Source: a bacterium
GTDB taxonomy: Bacteria; Gemmatimonadota; Gemmatimonadetes; Longimicrobiales; RSA9
Assembly: GCA_003242735.1 (NCBI GenBank)
Contig: QGVH01000012.1
Span: forward strand, 1-64,000
Reading direction: 5' to 3'
Length of the DNA: 64,000 bases
The notes below the pieces were generated by a model. The model was not told the DNA's origin. It searched no databases and saw only the letters and a list, made by a program, of their open reading frames with translations. The translations under genes were made by a program, and so were the position numbers. Within the stretch, counting starts at the first letter, position 1. Each line of letters opens with the position of its first letter. Below are positions 1 to 8,184 of the stretch, piece after piece.

Positions 1-125
1 GCCAACCCCTTCGCCGCCTGGATCGCCGTGATCGCCGCCGTCAACGTCGTCTTCCCATGGTCAACATGACCAATCGTCCCCACGTTCACGTGCGGCTTCG
101 TCCGCTCAAACTTCGCCTTGGCCAT
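1..125 (-). CDS. tuf: Elongation factor Tu, N-terminal fragment
   Basis: This is the first 41 codons of EF-Tu, the GTPase that delivers aminoacyl-tRNA to the ribosome; the rest lies beyond the left edge. The start codon is the ATG at 125-123, preceded by a clear GGGGAG ribosome binding site. The translation opens [16 protein letters not shown] and then shows the G1 P-loop GHVDHGKTT typical of the family. It is the last gene of a unit whose upstream part is three tRNA genes, as in the thrU-tyrU-glyT-thrT-tufB operon of Escherichia coli. Identity is near certain from the N-terminus; only completeness is unknown. Confidence 0.97.
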   Translation of the reverse strand, partial: MAKAKFERTKPHVNVGTIGHVDHGKTTLTAAITAIQAAKGL

Positions 126-234
126 GGTCTCCCCTCGAGATGTTTCCGTTGCTCGACGGCCCCCGGGCCGAGAGCGGCGGGGGCGATCCAATGCGACCGC
201 TCGGCCCGGACCTGCGGAGCCGGAGGCGGCCAGG

Positions 235-306
235 AGCTCGCGACGGGGATTGAACCCGTGACCTCTTCCTTACCAAGGAAGCGCTCTACCACTGAGCTAC
301 GCGAGC
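235..306 (-). tRNA. tRNA-Thr (anticodon GGT)
   Basis: The minus strand folds into a full cloverleaf. The acceptor stem GCTCGCG pairs with CGCGAGC, the anticodon stem is CTTCC/GGAAG with loop TTGGTAA, and the T arm is ACGGG-TTCAATC-CCCGT. The anticodon GGT reads ACC and ACU threonine codons. The discriminator base is T and CCA is not encoded. It is the last of three tRNAs before tuf, the position held by thrT in the E. coli operon. Confidence 0.96.
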
Positions 307-439
307 CAGCGCGACGGGCGGCGCGGCCGGCGCACACGGAGGTGCGCCGGCGCCGCGCCGCCGCGAGCCGGTGCCCCGGCGAGCGGGGTCGGCGCTCGCC
401 GTTCCCCGCCGGGCGCGGAGCCCGGAACCCTGGATCGAG

Positions 440-513
440 AGCGGGCGACGGGACTCGAACCCGCGACCCTCAGCTTGGAAGGCTGATGCTCTAGCCAACT
501 GAGCTACGCCCGC
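440..513 (-). tRNA. tRNA-Gly (anticodon TCC)
   Basis: The minus strand shows acceptor arms GCGGGCG and CGCCCGC, an anticodon stem TCAGC/GCTGA with loop CTTCCAA, and a GCGGG-TTCGAGT-CCCGT T arm. The anticodon TCC reads GGA and GGG. The discriminator is T and CCA is not encoded. It corresponds to glyT of the E. coli tRNA-tufB operon. Confidence 0.96.
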
Positions 514-523
514 CCACGTCAGG

Positions 524-596
524 AGCTGACGAAGGGACTCGAACCCTTAACCTGCTGCTTACAAGGCAGCTGCTCTACCAGTTGAGCTACGTCAGC
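524..596 (-). tRNA. tRNA-Thr (anticodon TGT)
   Basis: This is the first transcribed gene of the tRNA-tuf unit. The acceptor stem is GCTGACG/CGTCAGC, the anticodon stem is GCTGC/GCAGC with loop CTTGTAA, and the anticodon is TGT, reading ACA and ACG. The discriminator is T without encoded CCA. Its 5' end begins 16 bases after the -10 hexamer of the promoter at 613-641. No tRNA-Tyr lies between it and tRNA-Gly, unlike in E. coli. Confidence 0.96.
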
Positions 597-612
597 GCCG
601 GGACAGACTGCT

Positions 613-641
613 AGTATAGCCAGGGTCTCAAAAACTGTCAA
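613..641 (-). promoter_or_regulatory. Sigma-70-type promoter of the tRNA-tuf operon
   Basis: On the minus strand TTGACA (641-636) is separated by exactly 17 bases from TATACT (618-613), a nearly perfect housekeeping promoter in otherwise GC-rich sequence. It fires toward the three tRNAs and tuf. The -35 hexamer overlaps the TGA stop codon of cysS (640-638), so the promoter is embedded in the end of the upstream gene. Confidence 0.9.
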
Positions 642-2062
642 GCGCGCTTCCAGCGCGGGCCGCGGGGTGTGTCCTCCACCACGATCCCCGCGGCGGCGAG
701 CTCCTGGCGGATCGCATCCGCGGTGGCGTAGTCGCGCCGGGCGCGCGCCTCCTGCCGGGCGGCCAGCCGCTCCTCCACCCAGGCCACGAACTGGGCGTCC
801 GGGGCCGGGCCCCGGGCGATGGCCAGGACGCCCAGGACCTCGTCCATGCGGGCGAGGGCGGCGCGGGCGGCCTGGAGGTCGGCCGGGGGCACGGCCGGCC
901 GCTCGTCCAGGGCGGCGTTGGTCCGGCGGACGAAGGTGAAGAGGGCGGCCAGCGCCGCCGGGACGTTGAGGTCGTCATCCAGCCCTCGCTCGAACTCCGC
1001 CAGCGCCTCTGCGGCGAGCCCGGGCAGCGGCGAGGCCGGGGCATCCCCGTCCACCGGCGTGGCCTCGAGCCGGTCCTGGAAGTCGGTGAGCCGGCGGACG
1101 GCGGCCCGGCTCTCCGCGAGGCCGTCCAGGGAGAAGTCCAGCTCCTTGCGGTAATGGGCGGACAGGAGCTGGAAGCGGATGGCCGCCGGCTCGTAGCCCT
1201 GCTCGAGGAGCGCCCGGAGCGTGACCACGTTGCCCAGCGACTTGGACATCTTCTCCGCGTCCATGAGCAGGAACCGCGAGTGCAGCCAGAAGCGGGCGAA
1301 GGGCTTGCCGGTGGCGGCCTCGGACTGGGCGATCTCGTCCTCGTGGTGCGGGAAGATGAGGTCCTCGCCCCCGGCGTGGATGTCGAACGTCTCCCCGAGC
1401 TCGGCCATGCTCATGGCGGAGCACTCGAGGTGCCAGCCCGGGCGCCCCTCGCCCCAGGGGGCGGGCCAGACGGCGCCGACCCGGCGGTCCTCGGGCTTGG
1501 CCGCCTTCCAGAGCGCGAAGTCCCGGATGTCCTCCTTCTCGTAGCGGTCGGAGGCGACGCGCTCGCCCCGGCGAACGGCGGAGAGGTCCACGCGGGACAG
1601 CTTGCCGTAGTCCGCGAAGCTGGAGATGTCGAAGTAGACGTCGCCGTCCACCACGTAGGCGTGCCCGCGCTCGAGCAGGCGCTCCACGAGGCGGATCATC
1701 TCGGGGATGTGGCCGGTGGCGCGGGGGTAGGCGTCGGCGCGGCGGATGCCGAGGGTGTCCAGGTCCTCCAGGAAGCCGCGGATGTAGGGGGCGGTGAACT
1801 CGTCGATGGAGACGCCGGCGTCGAGCGCGCGCTCGATGATGCGGTCATCCACATCGGTGAGGTTCATGACGAACCGGACCTGGTATCCCTTCCACTCGAG
1901 GTAGCGGTGGAGGACGTCGTAGAAAACGAACGTCCGGTAGTTGCCGATGTGGGGCAACTGGTAGACGGTCGGGCCGCAGCCGTACATCCCCACGCGGCCG
2001 GGCACGAGCGGTTGGAACTCTTCGAGGCTCCGGGTCAGCGTATTGTAGAAGCGCAGTGCCAT
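638..2062 (-). CDS. cysS: Cysteinyl-tRNA synthetase
   Basis: This class I aminoacyl-tRNA synthetase charges tRNA-Cys with cysteine in the cytoplasm. The 474-residue length is close to the usual 460 or so. The HIGN signature is at residues 38-41, the KMSKS loop follows an EKM context near residue 270, and the zinc ligands are visible as Cys29 in GMYGCGPT, a Cys in HLECSAM and the HHEDE histidines. The C-terminal DALR-type helical region follows. The start ATG at 2062 gives the standard N-terminus leading into the Rossmann fold. It lies 33 bases downstream of the SnoaL-like gene and its stop overlaps the tRNA-tuf promoter. Confidence 0.96.
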   Translation of the reverse strand: MALRFYNTLTRSLEEFQPLVPGRVGMYGCGPTVYQLPHIGNYRTFVFYDVLHRYLEWKGYQVRFVMNLTDVDDRIIERALDAGVSIDEFTAPYIRGFLEDLDTLGIRRADAYPRATGHIPEMIRLVERLLERGHAYVVDGDVYFDISSFADYGKLSRVDLSAVRRGERVASDRYEKEDIRDFALWKAAKPEDRRVGAVWPAPWGEGRPGWHLECSAMSMAELGETFDIHAGGEDLIFPHHEDEIAQSEAATGKPFARFWLHSRFLLMDAEKMSKSLGNVVTLRALLEQGYEPAAIRFQLLSAHYRKELDFSLDGLAESRAAVRRLTDFQDRLEATPVDGDAPASPLPGLAAEALAEFERGLDDDLNVPAALAALFTFVRRTNAALDERPAVPPADLQAARAALARMDEVLGVLAIARGPAPDAQFVAWVEERLAARQEARARRDYATADAIRQELAAAGIVVEDTPRGPRWKRA

Positions 2063-2095
2063 GTCCGGGTTCTGGCGAGTGTCGGTGCCGCGCCT

Positions 2096-2530
2096 TCAGC
2101 GGAGCAGGCGGATATGGGTGATGCGCCAGCCGGCCGGCTCGCGGACGAGAGCGATGAAGACGGTCCGGCGCTCGGTGACGGTGGTGCCGCGGGCGCGGAC
2201 GCGCCAGTCGAGCTGGCCGTATGCGCGCTGTGGCGCCCCGCCGACGATGCGGACGGTGCCGGGGCGGACCGAGACGGTCTCGTGGCCCTCGAACATCCGG
2301 CGCAGCGCTGCGGCGGCCTGCCGGGACCCGAGCGGCCCGGCGGGGCCGTCGTCCAGCTCGAGGGAGACGCCGGCGCTGGCGACGAAGCTGGCGATGGTCC
2401 CGGCGTCGCCGCGGTTCCACGAAGCGGCGAAGCGCGCGATGGTGCTCTCGAGGCCGGACTCCTGGGCGTGGGCGAGGAGCGCGGTCCCGAGGACGAGGGA
2501 CAGGGCGGCGACGGTGACGCGGGTCATCAT
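2096..2530 (-). CDS. Secreted SnoaL-like (NTF2-fold) protein
   Basis: The 144-residue product has a signal peptide (basic start, hydrophobic stretch to about residue 20, Ala-His-Ala-Gln cleavage region). The mature part reads as a small alpha+beta cone fold: an N-terminal helix with ARFAASWNRGD, a central SRQAAAALRRMF segment and C-terminal strands ending WRITHIRLLR. This pattern is seen in SnoaL/nuclear transport factor 2-like proteins. The substrate is unknown and no catalytic residues can be assigned. The start overlaps the pyrF stop as ATGA (2530-2527), so it is translationally coupled to pyrimidine genes with no obvious functional link. The family call is moderate. Confidence 0.6.
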   Translation of the reverse strand: MMTRVTVAALSLVLGTALLAHAQESGLESTIARFAASWNRGDAGTIASFVASAGVSLELDDGPAGPLGSRQAAAALRRMFEGHETVSVRPGTVRIVGGAPQRAYGQLDWRVRARGTTVTERRTVFIALVREPAGWRITHIRLLR

Positions 2531-3234
2531 GCCGTTGCACTCGCCTGGCCAGCGATCTCCGAGGAGATCCGTTCGACCACGGCGACCGGGTCCGGCGCTG
2601 CGGCAATGGACCGACCGATGACCAGGAAGTCCGCGCCGGCGCGAGCGGCCTCGGCCGGCGTGGCGGTCCGGACCTGGTCTGCCGCGTCGTCGCCGGCCGG
2701 ACGGATCCCGGGGGTGACGACGCGGAACGCGGACCCGTGCCTGCGTTTGATGGTCTCGACCTCGACGGCGGATGCGACGACGCCGTCGAGCCCGGCGTCG
2801 GCGGCGAGGGCCGCGAGCCGGGCGACCTCTTCGCGCAGGGAGCGGAGCTCCCTGCCCCAGACCTCTTCGAGGTCGGCGGCGGCGAAGGAGGTCAACACGG
2901 TGACGCCGACGACCAGAGGCCCATCGACGCCCGCCGCCTCGCGGGCGGCCCGGAGCATAGCGGAGCCGCCGGTGGTGTGGACGGTGAGCATGTCCACGCC
3001 GAGGGTTCGGGCGGCTTCGACGGCGCGCGCCACGGTCGTCGGGATGTCATGGTACTTCAGATCGAGGAAGACGCGCTTTCCGCGGCTCTTGAGCGCGCGC
3101 ACGATGTCGGGCCCTGCGGCGGTGAAGAGCTGGGCGCCGATCTTGTACCAGTCCACGGCCGGCCCCAGGCGCTCCACGAGGTCGAGCGCGGGCCGGGCAT
3201 CGGGCAGATCGAGGGCGACGATAATGGTCGACAT
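2527..3234 (-). CDS. pyrF: Orotidine 5'-phosphate decarboxylase
   Basis: PyrF converts OMP to UMP, the last step of de novo pyrimidine synthesis. The 235-residue TIM barrel starts MSTIIVALDLPDA and carries the catalytic DxKxxD signature as D58-L-K60-Y-H-D63. The late phosphate-binding region reads TPGIRPAGDDAADQ. The ATG at 3234 matches the family N-terminus. A GTG at 3273 that overlaps the pyrD stop as GTGA would add 13 residues and cannot be excluded; neither start has a good ribosome binding site. It directly follows pyrD, and its own stop overlaps the next start. Confidence 0.95.
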   Translation of the reverse strand: MSTIIVALDLPDARPALDLVERLGPAVDWYKIGAQLFTAAGPDIVRALKSRGKRVFLDLKYHDIPTTVARAVEAARTLGVDMLTVHTTGGSAMLRAAREAAGVDGPLVVGVTVLTSFAAADLEEVWGRELRSLREEVARLAALAADAGLDGVVASAVEVETIKRRHGSAFRVVTPGIRPAGDDAADQVRTATPAEAARAGADFLVIGRSIAAAPDPVAVVERISSEIAGQASATA

Positions 3235-3269
3235 AGATTCGTCGTGGGCGAACGCGGCGGCCGGCGCGG

Positions 3270-4187
3270 TCACGGCATCCGACCCGCGCCGATGAGCTCG
3301 CGGATGTCCGTGACGCCCGTCCGGCGACCGTACCGCCCGAGTTGGGACAATACACGTCCCGGGGTCCGAGGATCCGAGAAGAGGGCCGTCCCCACCTGTA
3401 CCAGGTTCGCCCCCGCGAGCAGATACTGCAGGGCGTCGGCGCCGGAGCGGATGCCGCCCGCGCCGATGATGGGCACGTCCACGCGCTGGCGGGCCCGCCA
3501 GACCGCATGGACGCCCATGGGCAGGATGGCGGGGCCGCTGACCCCGCCCGACCCGGCGCCGACCACGGGCAGGCGGGTCTCGAGGTCGAAGAGCAGGCCC
3601 GGGAACGTGTTGATCAACGTCAATGCGTCTGCACCGGCCTCCACCGCGACCTCGGCCATGCGGCCGATGTCCGGCACGTTGGGCGCCAGCTTCGCGATCA
3701 GGGGTCGGCGGGTGAGCGGCCGCACGGCGCGGATGACCTCGGCCAGGAGGTCCTCCCGGGTCGAGAACACGGCGCCGCCCTCCTCGACGTTCGGGCACGA
3801 CAGGTTGAGCTCGAAGCCGAGGAAGCCGGGCAACGGATCGAGGCGTTGGATCACCCGGACGTAGTCCTCGACCGTACGGCCCGCCACGTTGACCAGGACC
3901 TGCGCGCGACGCAGCCGACGGGCCAGCCAGGGGAGCTTCTCTTCGGCCACCCGCTCCAGCCCCACGTTCGCGAGTCCCACGGAGTTGATCATGCCGGCAT
4001 CGAACTCCGCGACGCGCGGCGGGGGATTGCCCTCCCGCGGCTCCGGTGTGACGGCCTTGATGGCCAGGCCGCCGAGTGAATCGAGGTCGATGAGCCCATC
4101 CAGCTCCCTGCCGTAGCCGCACGTGCCGCTGGCCAGGAGCACGGGGTTCTGGAACCGTGCGCCGAGGAGCTCCTGCGCGAGGTTCAT
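3270..4187 (-). CDS. pyrD: Dihydroorotate dehydrogenase, class 1B catalytic subunit
   Basis: The enzyme oxidises dihydroorotate to orotate with FMN. The 305 residues show the class 1 active-site motif NLSCPN with catalytic base Cys131; class 2 enzymes use Ser. An FMN-site AGGIRSGADALQYLLAGA segment near the C-terminus also fits. There is no N-terminal membrane helix, as expected of cytosolic class 1. Class 1B enzymes normally work with the iron-sulfur flavoprotein PyrK, and no pyrK is present in this window. The start overlaps the upstream TPR lipoprotein stop as ATGA (4187-4184). Confidence 0.93.
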   Translation of the reverse strand: MNLAQELLGARFQNPVLLASGTCGYGRELDGLIDLDSLGGLAIKAVTPEPREGNPPPRVAEFDAGMINSVGLANVGLERVAEEKLPWLARRLRRAQVLVNVAGRTVEDYVRVIQRLDPLPGFLGFELNLSCPNVEEGGAVFSTREDLLAEVIRAVRPLTRRPLIAKLAPNVPDIGRMAEVAVEAGADALTLINTFPGLLFDLETRLPVVGAGSGGVSGPAILPMGVHAVWRARQRVDVPIIGAGGIRSGADALQYLLAGANLVQVGTALFSDPRTPGRVLSQLGRYGRRTGVTDIRELIGAGRMP

Positions 4188-5812
4188 CGCAGCGGGTCGC
4201 CGAGGGTGTCGCCTCGGAGCGAGTCCGGGCGGAGCGAGTCGGGGAGCAGCAGCACGGTGTCGATCGTCAGGATCGAGTCCATGCGCAGGGAGTCCGCCCG
4301 CACGCAGGCGGCGCGCAGGCTGTCGGCCCGGATGCCGCCGATGCCCAGGCTGTCGAGCAAGGCGTTGCAGCCGGCCATGAGGGAGTCTGCGCGCATGGCG
4401 GCCCGGAGGCTGTCCAGCCGGGCGAGCGTCTGGACGACCAACGCATCCCGGCGGGTCGCTTCCTCGTCGGCGCGCCGCAGGAGGTCGGACAGGACGCTGG
4501 CGAGCGTGTTCTCGGCCTCCTCGTAGCGCGGCCCGGGCTCGCCGCCGGAGAGGGCGAGGAGGTAGACGTTGCCCCGGTGGGCCTCGAGCCGCCGGCGGAG
4601 GCGCTCCGCCTCTTCCGGCTCGGGGTCGAGGGCGATCGCGGCGAGCAGCGCCTTGGGCGCCCAGACCGCGGTCGGCGCGACGTCGGCGTAGGCAGTGAAC
4701 AACGCGCGTGCCACGTGGGGCGCACCCAGCTCGTCGCGCGCCAGCTCACCGGCGGCGAAGAGGGCGAGCGGCTGGCCCAGCTCGGCGGGGAACTCGACGA
4801 GCACGCCGAGCGCCTTGAGCGCCTGGAGCAGGCGCCGCGCCTCGCCGTCAGCGATCGCGGGGAGCAGGAGGTCGCGTACGTCGTCGAGGTCCTCCATGTC
4901 CCGCGCCGTGGCGAGAGCCCAGCGTGCGAGGACGACCCGGGCGCGATCGGCGATCGGGCCGGAGGCCCGGCCCGCGACGGTCCTGGCCTCGCGCAGCGCC
5001 TCCACGCTGTCGCCCGCCGCGGCGAGCAGCTCCGCGCGCCGCAAGCGCAGTGCGGCCCGGGCGGCGGGCGGCCAAGCGGCGGTGGTCACCCCCTCGAGCA
5101 GCGCGCTGGCCCGTGCGCTGCCCCACCGCTGATTGGCGCGCGCAGCGAGCGCCGCGATCGAGTCGGCGGCCAGGTGGGCGTCCTTGTCGCGGAAGAGGGC
5201 CGCAAACGCCGCGGCCGCCCGATCCGGTCGGTCGAGCTGCACGGCGCGGGCGGCCCACTCGAGTCGGGCCTCCCGTCCCATGGCCCCGCCGATCGCCGCA
5301 GCGGCCTCGATGTCGGGCCACGCGCCGTCCTCGTCCGCGAGGGCGAAGCGGGCGCGGGCCCGCCAGAGGCGCGCGAAGGCGGCGAGCTCGCCTCGCTCGC
5401 CCACCCCCGCGACCGCGCTGTCCAGCCGGACCACGGCGGCGGCCAGGTCGCCGAGCCGGACGGCGGCCGCGCCGAGGTAGGCGTAGGCGCCGGCCCGGAT
5501 GCGTGCGTCGTCGGTCTCCCGCAGGAGCCGCTCGAGGGCCGCGGTGGCCTCGCGGTAGTCGCCGCGGGCGAAGTGGGCGCGCCCGATGAGATAGAGCGCG
5601 TCGTCGGCCCAGCGGCCGTCGGGGTCACGGCGCAGGCTCTTGGCCGCTTTCTCGATGGCGGCGCCGTAGCTCATGTACGCCGCGCCGTGCTCGCCGCGCA
5701 TGGCGGCCCGCTCCGCATCCGCGAAATGACGCTTGGCGTTGTAGAGCGCGTTGAAGTACGCGCAGGCAGAGACGGCCAGGCCGACGGCGGTGAGGGAGAG
5801 CAGGCGCCTCAT
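4184..5812 (-). CDS. TPR-repeat lipoprotein with Asp-Ser-Leu-Arg tail
   Basis: The N-terminus [17 protein letters not shown] is a lipoprotein signal with the acylated Cys at 17. The next 400 or so residues are almost entirely amphipathic helices with TPR character, for example segments around ADDALYLIGRAHFARGDYRE. They resemble the BamD/YbgF-type outer-membrane helper repeats. The last 80 or so residues become low-complexity with repeated ADSLR/DSLR/DSI units, probably an extended linker. It sits between the amidase and pyrD with 4-base overlaps on both sides. A periplasmic scaffold role, perhaps for the neighbouring amidase, is inference; no enzymatic motif is seen. Confidence 0.7.
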   Translation of the reverse strand: MRRLLSLTAVGLAVSACAYFNALYNAKRHFADAERAAMRGEHGAAYMSYGAAIEKAAKSLRRDPDGRWADDALYLIGRAHFARGDYREATAALERLLRETDDARIRAGAYAYLGAAAVRLGDLAAAVVRLDSAVAGVGERGELAAFARLWRARARFALADEDGAWPDIEAAAAIGGAMGREARLEWAARAVQLDRPDRAAAAFAALFRDKDAHLAADSIAALAARANQRWGSARASALLEGVTTAAWPPAARAALRLRRAELLAAAGDSVEALREARTVAGRASGPIADRARVVLARWALATARDMEDLDDVRDLLLPAIADGEARRLLQALKALGVLVEFPAELGQPLALFAAGELARDELGAPHVARALFTAYADVAPTAVWAPKALLAAIALDPEPEEAERLRRRLEAHRGNVYLLALSGGEPGPRYEEAENTLASVLSDLLRRADEEATRRDALVVQTLARLDSLRAAMRADSLMAGCNALLDSLGIGGIRADSLRAACVRADSLRMDSILTIDTVLLLPDSLRPDSLRGDTLGDPLR

Positions 5813-6984
5813 GACGCGGACTCTGTCAGCCAGAGGTGCTCGTGCGCGTCGAAGAACTCCTCCACCGCCTCGGCGAGGGCGAAGGCGATCTTCTGCTGGA
5901 ACTCGGATGTGCCCAGCAGCCGCGCCTCCCGCTGGTCGGAGATGAACGCCATCTCCACGAGAACGGCGGGCATGAACGCGCCGACGAGGACGACGAGCCC
6001 CGCCTGCTTGACGCCGCGGTTGGGTCCGGGATGGAAGGCGGCCAACCGGCGCTGCACGATCTCCGCGAGGTTGTTCGATGCGCGGAGGTAGAAGTCGTTG
6101 CGCAGCGTGTTGAGGATCGCGCTGAGCTCGTGGCCATCGCCGTTCGCCGCCCTCCCCCCGTTCTCGAACTGCACGGCGGCGTTCTCCATCTCGGCGACGC
6201 GCCGCTCGTCCTCGGTGCGCGCCTCGGAAAGGAAGAACGTCTCGAAGCCGCGCGCGGCACGCGGCGCCGAGTTGGCGTGGATCGAGATGAAGATCGCGGC
6301 CGGCCTGCCCGCCTTCCAGCGGTTGGCGAGGGCGGGCCGGTCCTGGAGGGCGATGAGCGTGTCCGTGGTGCGGGTGAGGTGCACCTCGTAGCCCTCCCGG
6401 GCACGCAGCAACGCGGCGAGCCGGCGGGACACGGCGAGGGTCACGTCCTTCTCACGCAGCCCGTTCGGCCCGATCTTCCCCGGGTCCCGTCCTCCGTGGC
6501 CCGGGTCGATGATGACGATCCTCGTGGGCCGGCTCCGGGCCGCCCGCGCCGTCGGGGCCTCGCGCGCCGCCTTGGCGGCCGCGGCGCCCGTGAGGCGGAG
6601 CACGCCGTCCTCGTACCGGAGACGGTCGGGGTAGCGCGCGGGCAGCCACTCGACGAAGAACTGGTGAGGCAGGTGCACCGCGCCGCCCGCCCGGTACACC
6701 GGCGCGACGAGCTGGACGGTCTCGCCGCCCACGGTGAAGAACGGCGAGAAGAGCTCGAAGTGCAGGGTGTCCCCGAAGAGCACGGCACGGGCCCCTGCGG
6801 GCTCTTCCACCCACTGCCCCCCGAGCGCGGCCAGCGCCGTGGCCGGGAAAGCCGGGTGGCCGTGGTGCGTGGCGACGGCGACGCGAACGGGTTCGCCGGC
6901 CCCCTCGATCGCGAGCGCGGACGGCTGCGCCGCTGCCCGCAACGGTGTGGCGACCAGCAAGAGGCAGATCAGCCGGATGATCAT
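5809..6984 (-). CDS. N-acetylmuramoyl-L-alanine amidase (Amidase_3)
   Basis: This secreted zinc amidase should cut the bond between MurNAc and the stem peptide. A signal peptide ends near residue 20. An N-terminal region resembling a copper-amine-oxidase-like/AMIN beta domain precedes the Amidase_3 domain from about residue 150. Zinc and catalytic residues are visible: His in [13 protein letters not shown], Glu in [10 protein letters not shown], His in SIHANSA and the catalytic Glu in VEMAFISD. The start overlaps the smpB stop as ATGA. A second amidase of this family, built as a lipoprotein, lies at 33674-35716. Confidence 0.9.
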   Translation of the reverse strand: MIIRLICLLLVATPLRAAAQPSALAIEGAGEPVRVAVATHHGHPAFPATALAALGGQWVEEPAGARAVLFGDTLHFELFSPFFTVGGETVQLVAPVYRAGGAVHLPHQFFVEWLPARYPDRLRYEDGVLRLTGAAAAKAAREAPTARAARSRPTRIVIIDPGHGGRDPGKIGPNGLREKDVTLAVSRRLAALLRAREGYEVHLTRTTDTLIALQDRPALANRWKAGRPAAIFISIHANSAPRAARGFETFFLSEARTEDERRVAEMENAAVQFENGGRAANGDGHELSAILNTLRNDFYLRASNNLAEIVQRRLAAFHPGPNRGVKQAGLVVLVGAFMPAVLVEMAFISDQREARLLGTSEFQQKIAFALAEAVEEFFDAHEHLWLTESAS

Positions 6985-7472
6985 CTTTCCCGCTTGATCG
7001 CCCGTTCGATCTCGCGCTGCGCGGCGCGCCTCTTCAGGTCCTCGCGGCGGTCGTGGAGCTTCTTGCCGCGTGCGAGGGCGAGGGTGACCTTGGCGTAACC
7101 GCGGCGGAAATACAGATCGAGCGGGACCAGGGTGTAGCCCTTCTCCCCCAGGGCGCCGACGAGGCGACGGATCTCCCGACGATGCAGGAGGAGTTTCCGC
7201 GGCCGCGTGGGGTCCGCGTTCCAGCGGCTGGCCGGGTCGTACGGGCTGATGTGCATCCCGTACAGCCAGACCTCGCCGCCCTCGACGCGGGCAAAGGCCT
7301 CGGCCAGGCTGACCTTGCCGGCCCGGATCGACTTGACCTCGGGCCCGGTGAGGACGAGGCCTGCCTCCCAGGTCTCGAGAACGTGGTATTCGTGCAGCGC
7401 TTTTTTGTTCCGGGCGATGACCTTGCGCCCATCCCCCTGCGCCTCCTTCGCCCGGTGCCGATTCTTCTCCAT
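6981..7472 (-). CDS. smpB: SsrA-binding protein SmpB
   Basis: SmpB binds tmRNA and helps rescue stalled ribosomes. The 163-residue protein has the family's beta-barrel core with [17 protein letters not shown] near the start, GPEVKSIR, and a [14 protein letters not shown] segment. The basic C-terminal tail ([13 protein letters not shown] and on) inserts into the mRNA channel. ATG 7472 gives [15 protein letters not shown] as a basic N-terminal extension slightly longer than usual. It heads an operon-like run with the amidase, the TPR lipoprotein, pyrD and pyrF. No tmRNA gene was recognised in this window. Confidence 0.95.
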   Translation of the reverse strand: MEKNRHRAKEAQGDGRKVIARNKKALHEYHVLETWEAGLVLTGPEVKSIRAGKVSLAEAFARVEGGEVWLYGMHISPYDPASRWNADPTRPRKLLLHRREIRRLVGALGEKGYTLVPLDLYFRRGYAKVTLALARGKKLHDRREDLKRRAAQREIERAIKRER

Positions 7473-7518
7473 GCGGGGAATGTAGGAACCGCCACGGCGC
7501 CGGGAAAGCGGCTGGACG

Positions 7519-8184
7519 CTAGTAAATGAGGACGGGGGTGCCCACCTCGACCAGGTGGTAGAGGGTCCGGGCGTCCTCGTTGGTGAGCCGGATGCAGCCG
7601 TGGGAAACCCGCCGCTCGTCCGGGTCCGGGTGCAGCACGAGTTCGGGGCGGCTCGTGCCGTGGATGGCCAGCTCGTAGCCGATGTAGAGCGCGGTGGTGC
7701 CGAGCATGGTGGAATCACGGCGCAGCGGCGAGTCGAGGGGAGGCACGGGCAGCCCGGCCTCGACGAACGCCCATTCCGGCTTGATCCATACCGGGTCGAG
7801 CTCCTTGCGCTGGATGCGGAAGACGCCCCGTGGGGTCACGAAGTGCCACTCGCGGTTGCCGCCCTGGAGCCGGAAGCCCGTCCCGGTGGCCACCGGGGCG
7901 TCCCAGATGGCGCGGCCGTCCTCGATCAGGTAGAGGTGGTTCTCCGCCAGACGGATCACAATGAAGCGCCGGGCCGAAAGGAGCGGCTGCCGCCCCAACG
8001 GCTCCGTACCTGGGGCCGGGAAACCGAGGTCGAGGGCGAGCCCGGGCGACCGCGGGATCTGCGCCCGGGCCTCGGGCGGCAGCATCGCCGCGAGCGCCGC
8101 GAGCGCCGCGAGCGCCGCGGCAGGGAGGATTCGCCGGCCTCCCCGGCGTCCGGCGTGGGGGCGGCCGCGCGCGACGGCGCTCAT
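7519..8184 (-). CDS. L,D-transpeptidase (YkuD family), exported
   Basis: The protein cross-links or anchors proteins to peptidoglycan through a catalytic cysteine. The YkuD signature is intact: a first His in LAIHGTS, then the RVSHGCIRL motif with catalytic Cys197. The 221 residues begin with a twin-arginine-rich, alanine-rich signal. A short in-frame tandem repeat (GCGAGCGCC-type units at about 8088-8118) encodes Leu-Ala-Ala repeats in the hydrophobic segment and could vary in copy number. The start overlaps the YihY gene stop as ATGA at 8184-8181. Confidence 0.9.
   Translation of the reverse strand: MSAVARGRPHAGRRGGRRILPAAALAALAALAAMLPPEARAQIPRSPGLALDLGFPAPGTEPLGRQPLLSARRFIVIRLAENHLYLIEDGRAIWDAPVATGTGFRLQGGNREWHFVTPRGVFRIQRKELDPVWIKPEWAFVEAGLPVPPLDSPLRRDSTMLGTTALYIGYELAIHGTSRPELVLHPDPDERRVSHGCIRLTNEDARTLYHLVEVGTPVLIY

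Noticed and set aside
2600..4122. A longer single minus-strand frame running through pyrF into pyrD territory
   Set aside because: The frame is open by chance upstream of pyrF; pyrD is encoded in another frame and PyrF homology begins at 3234.
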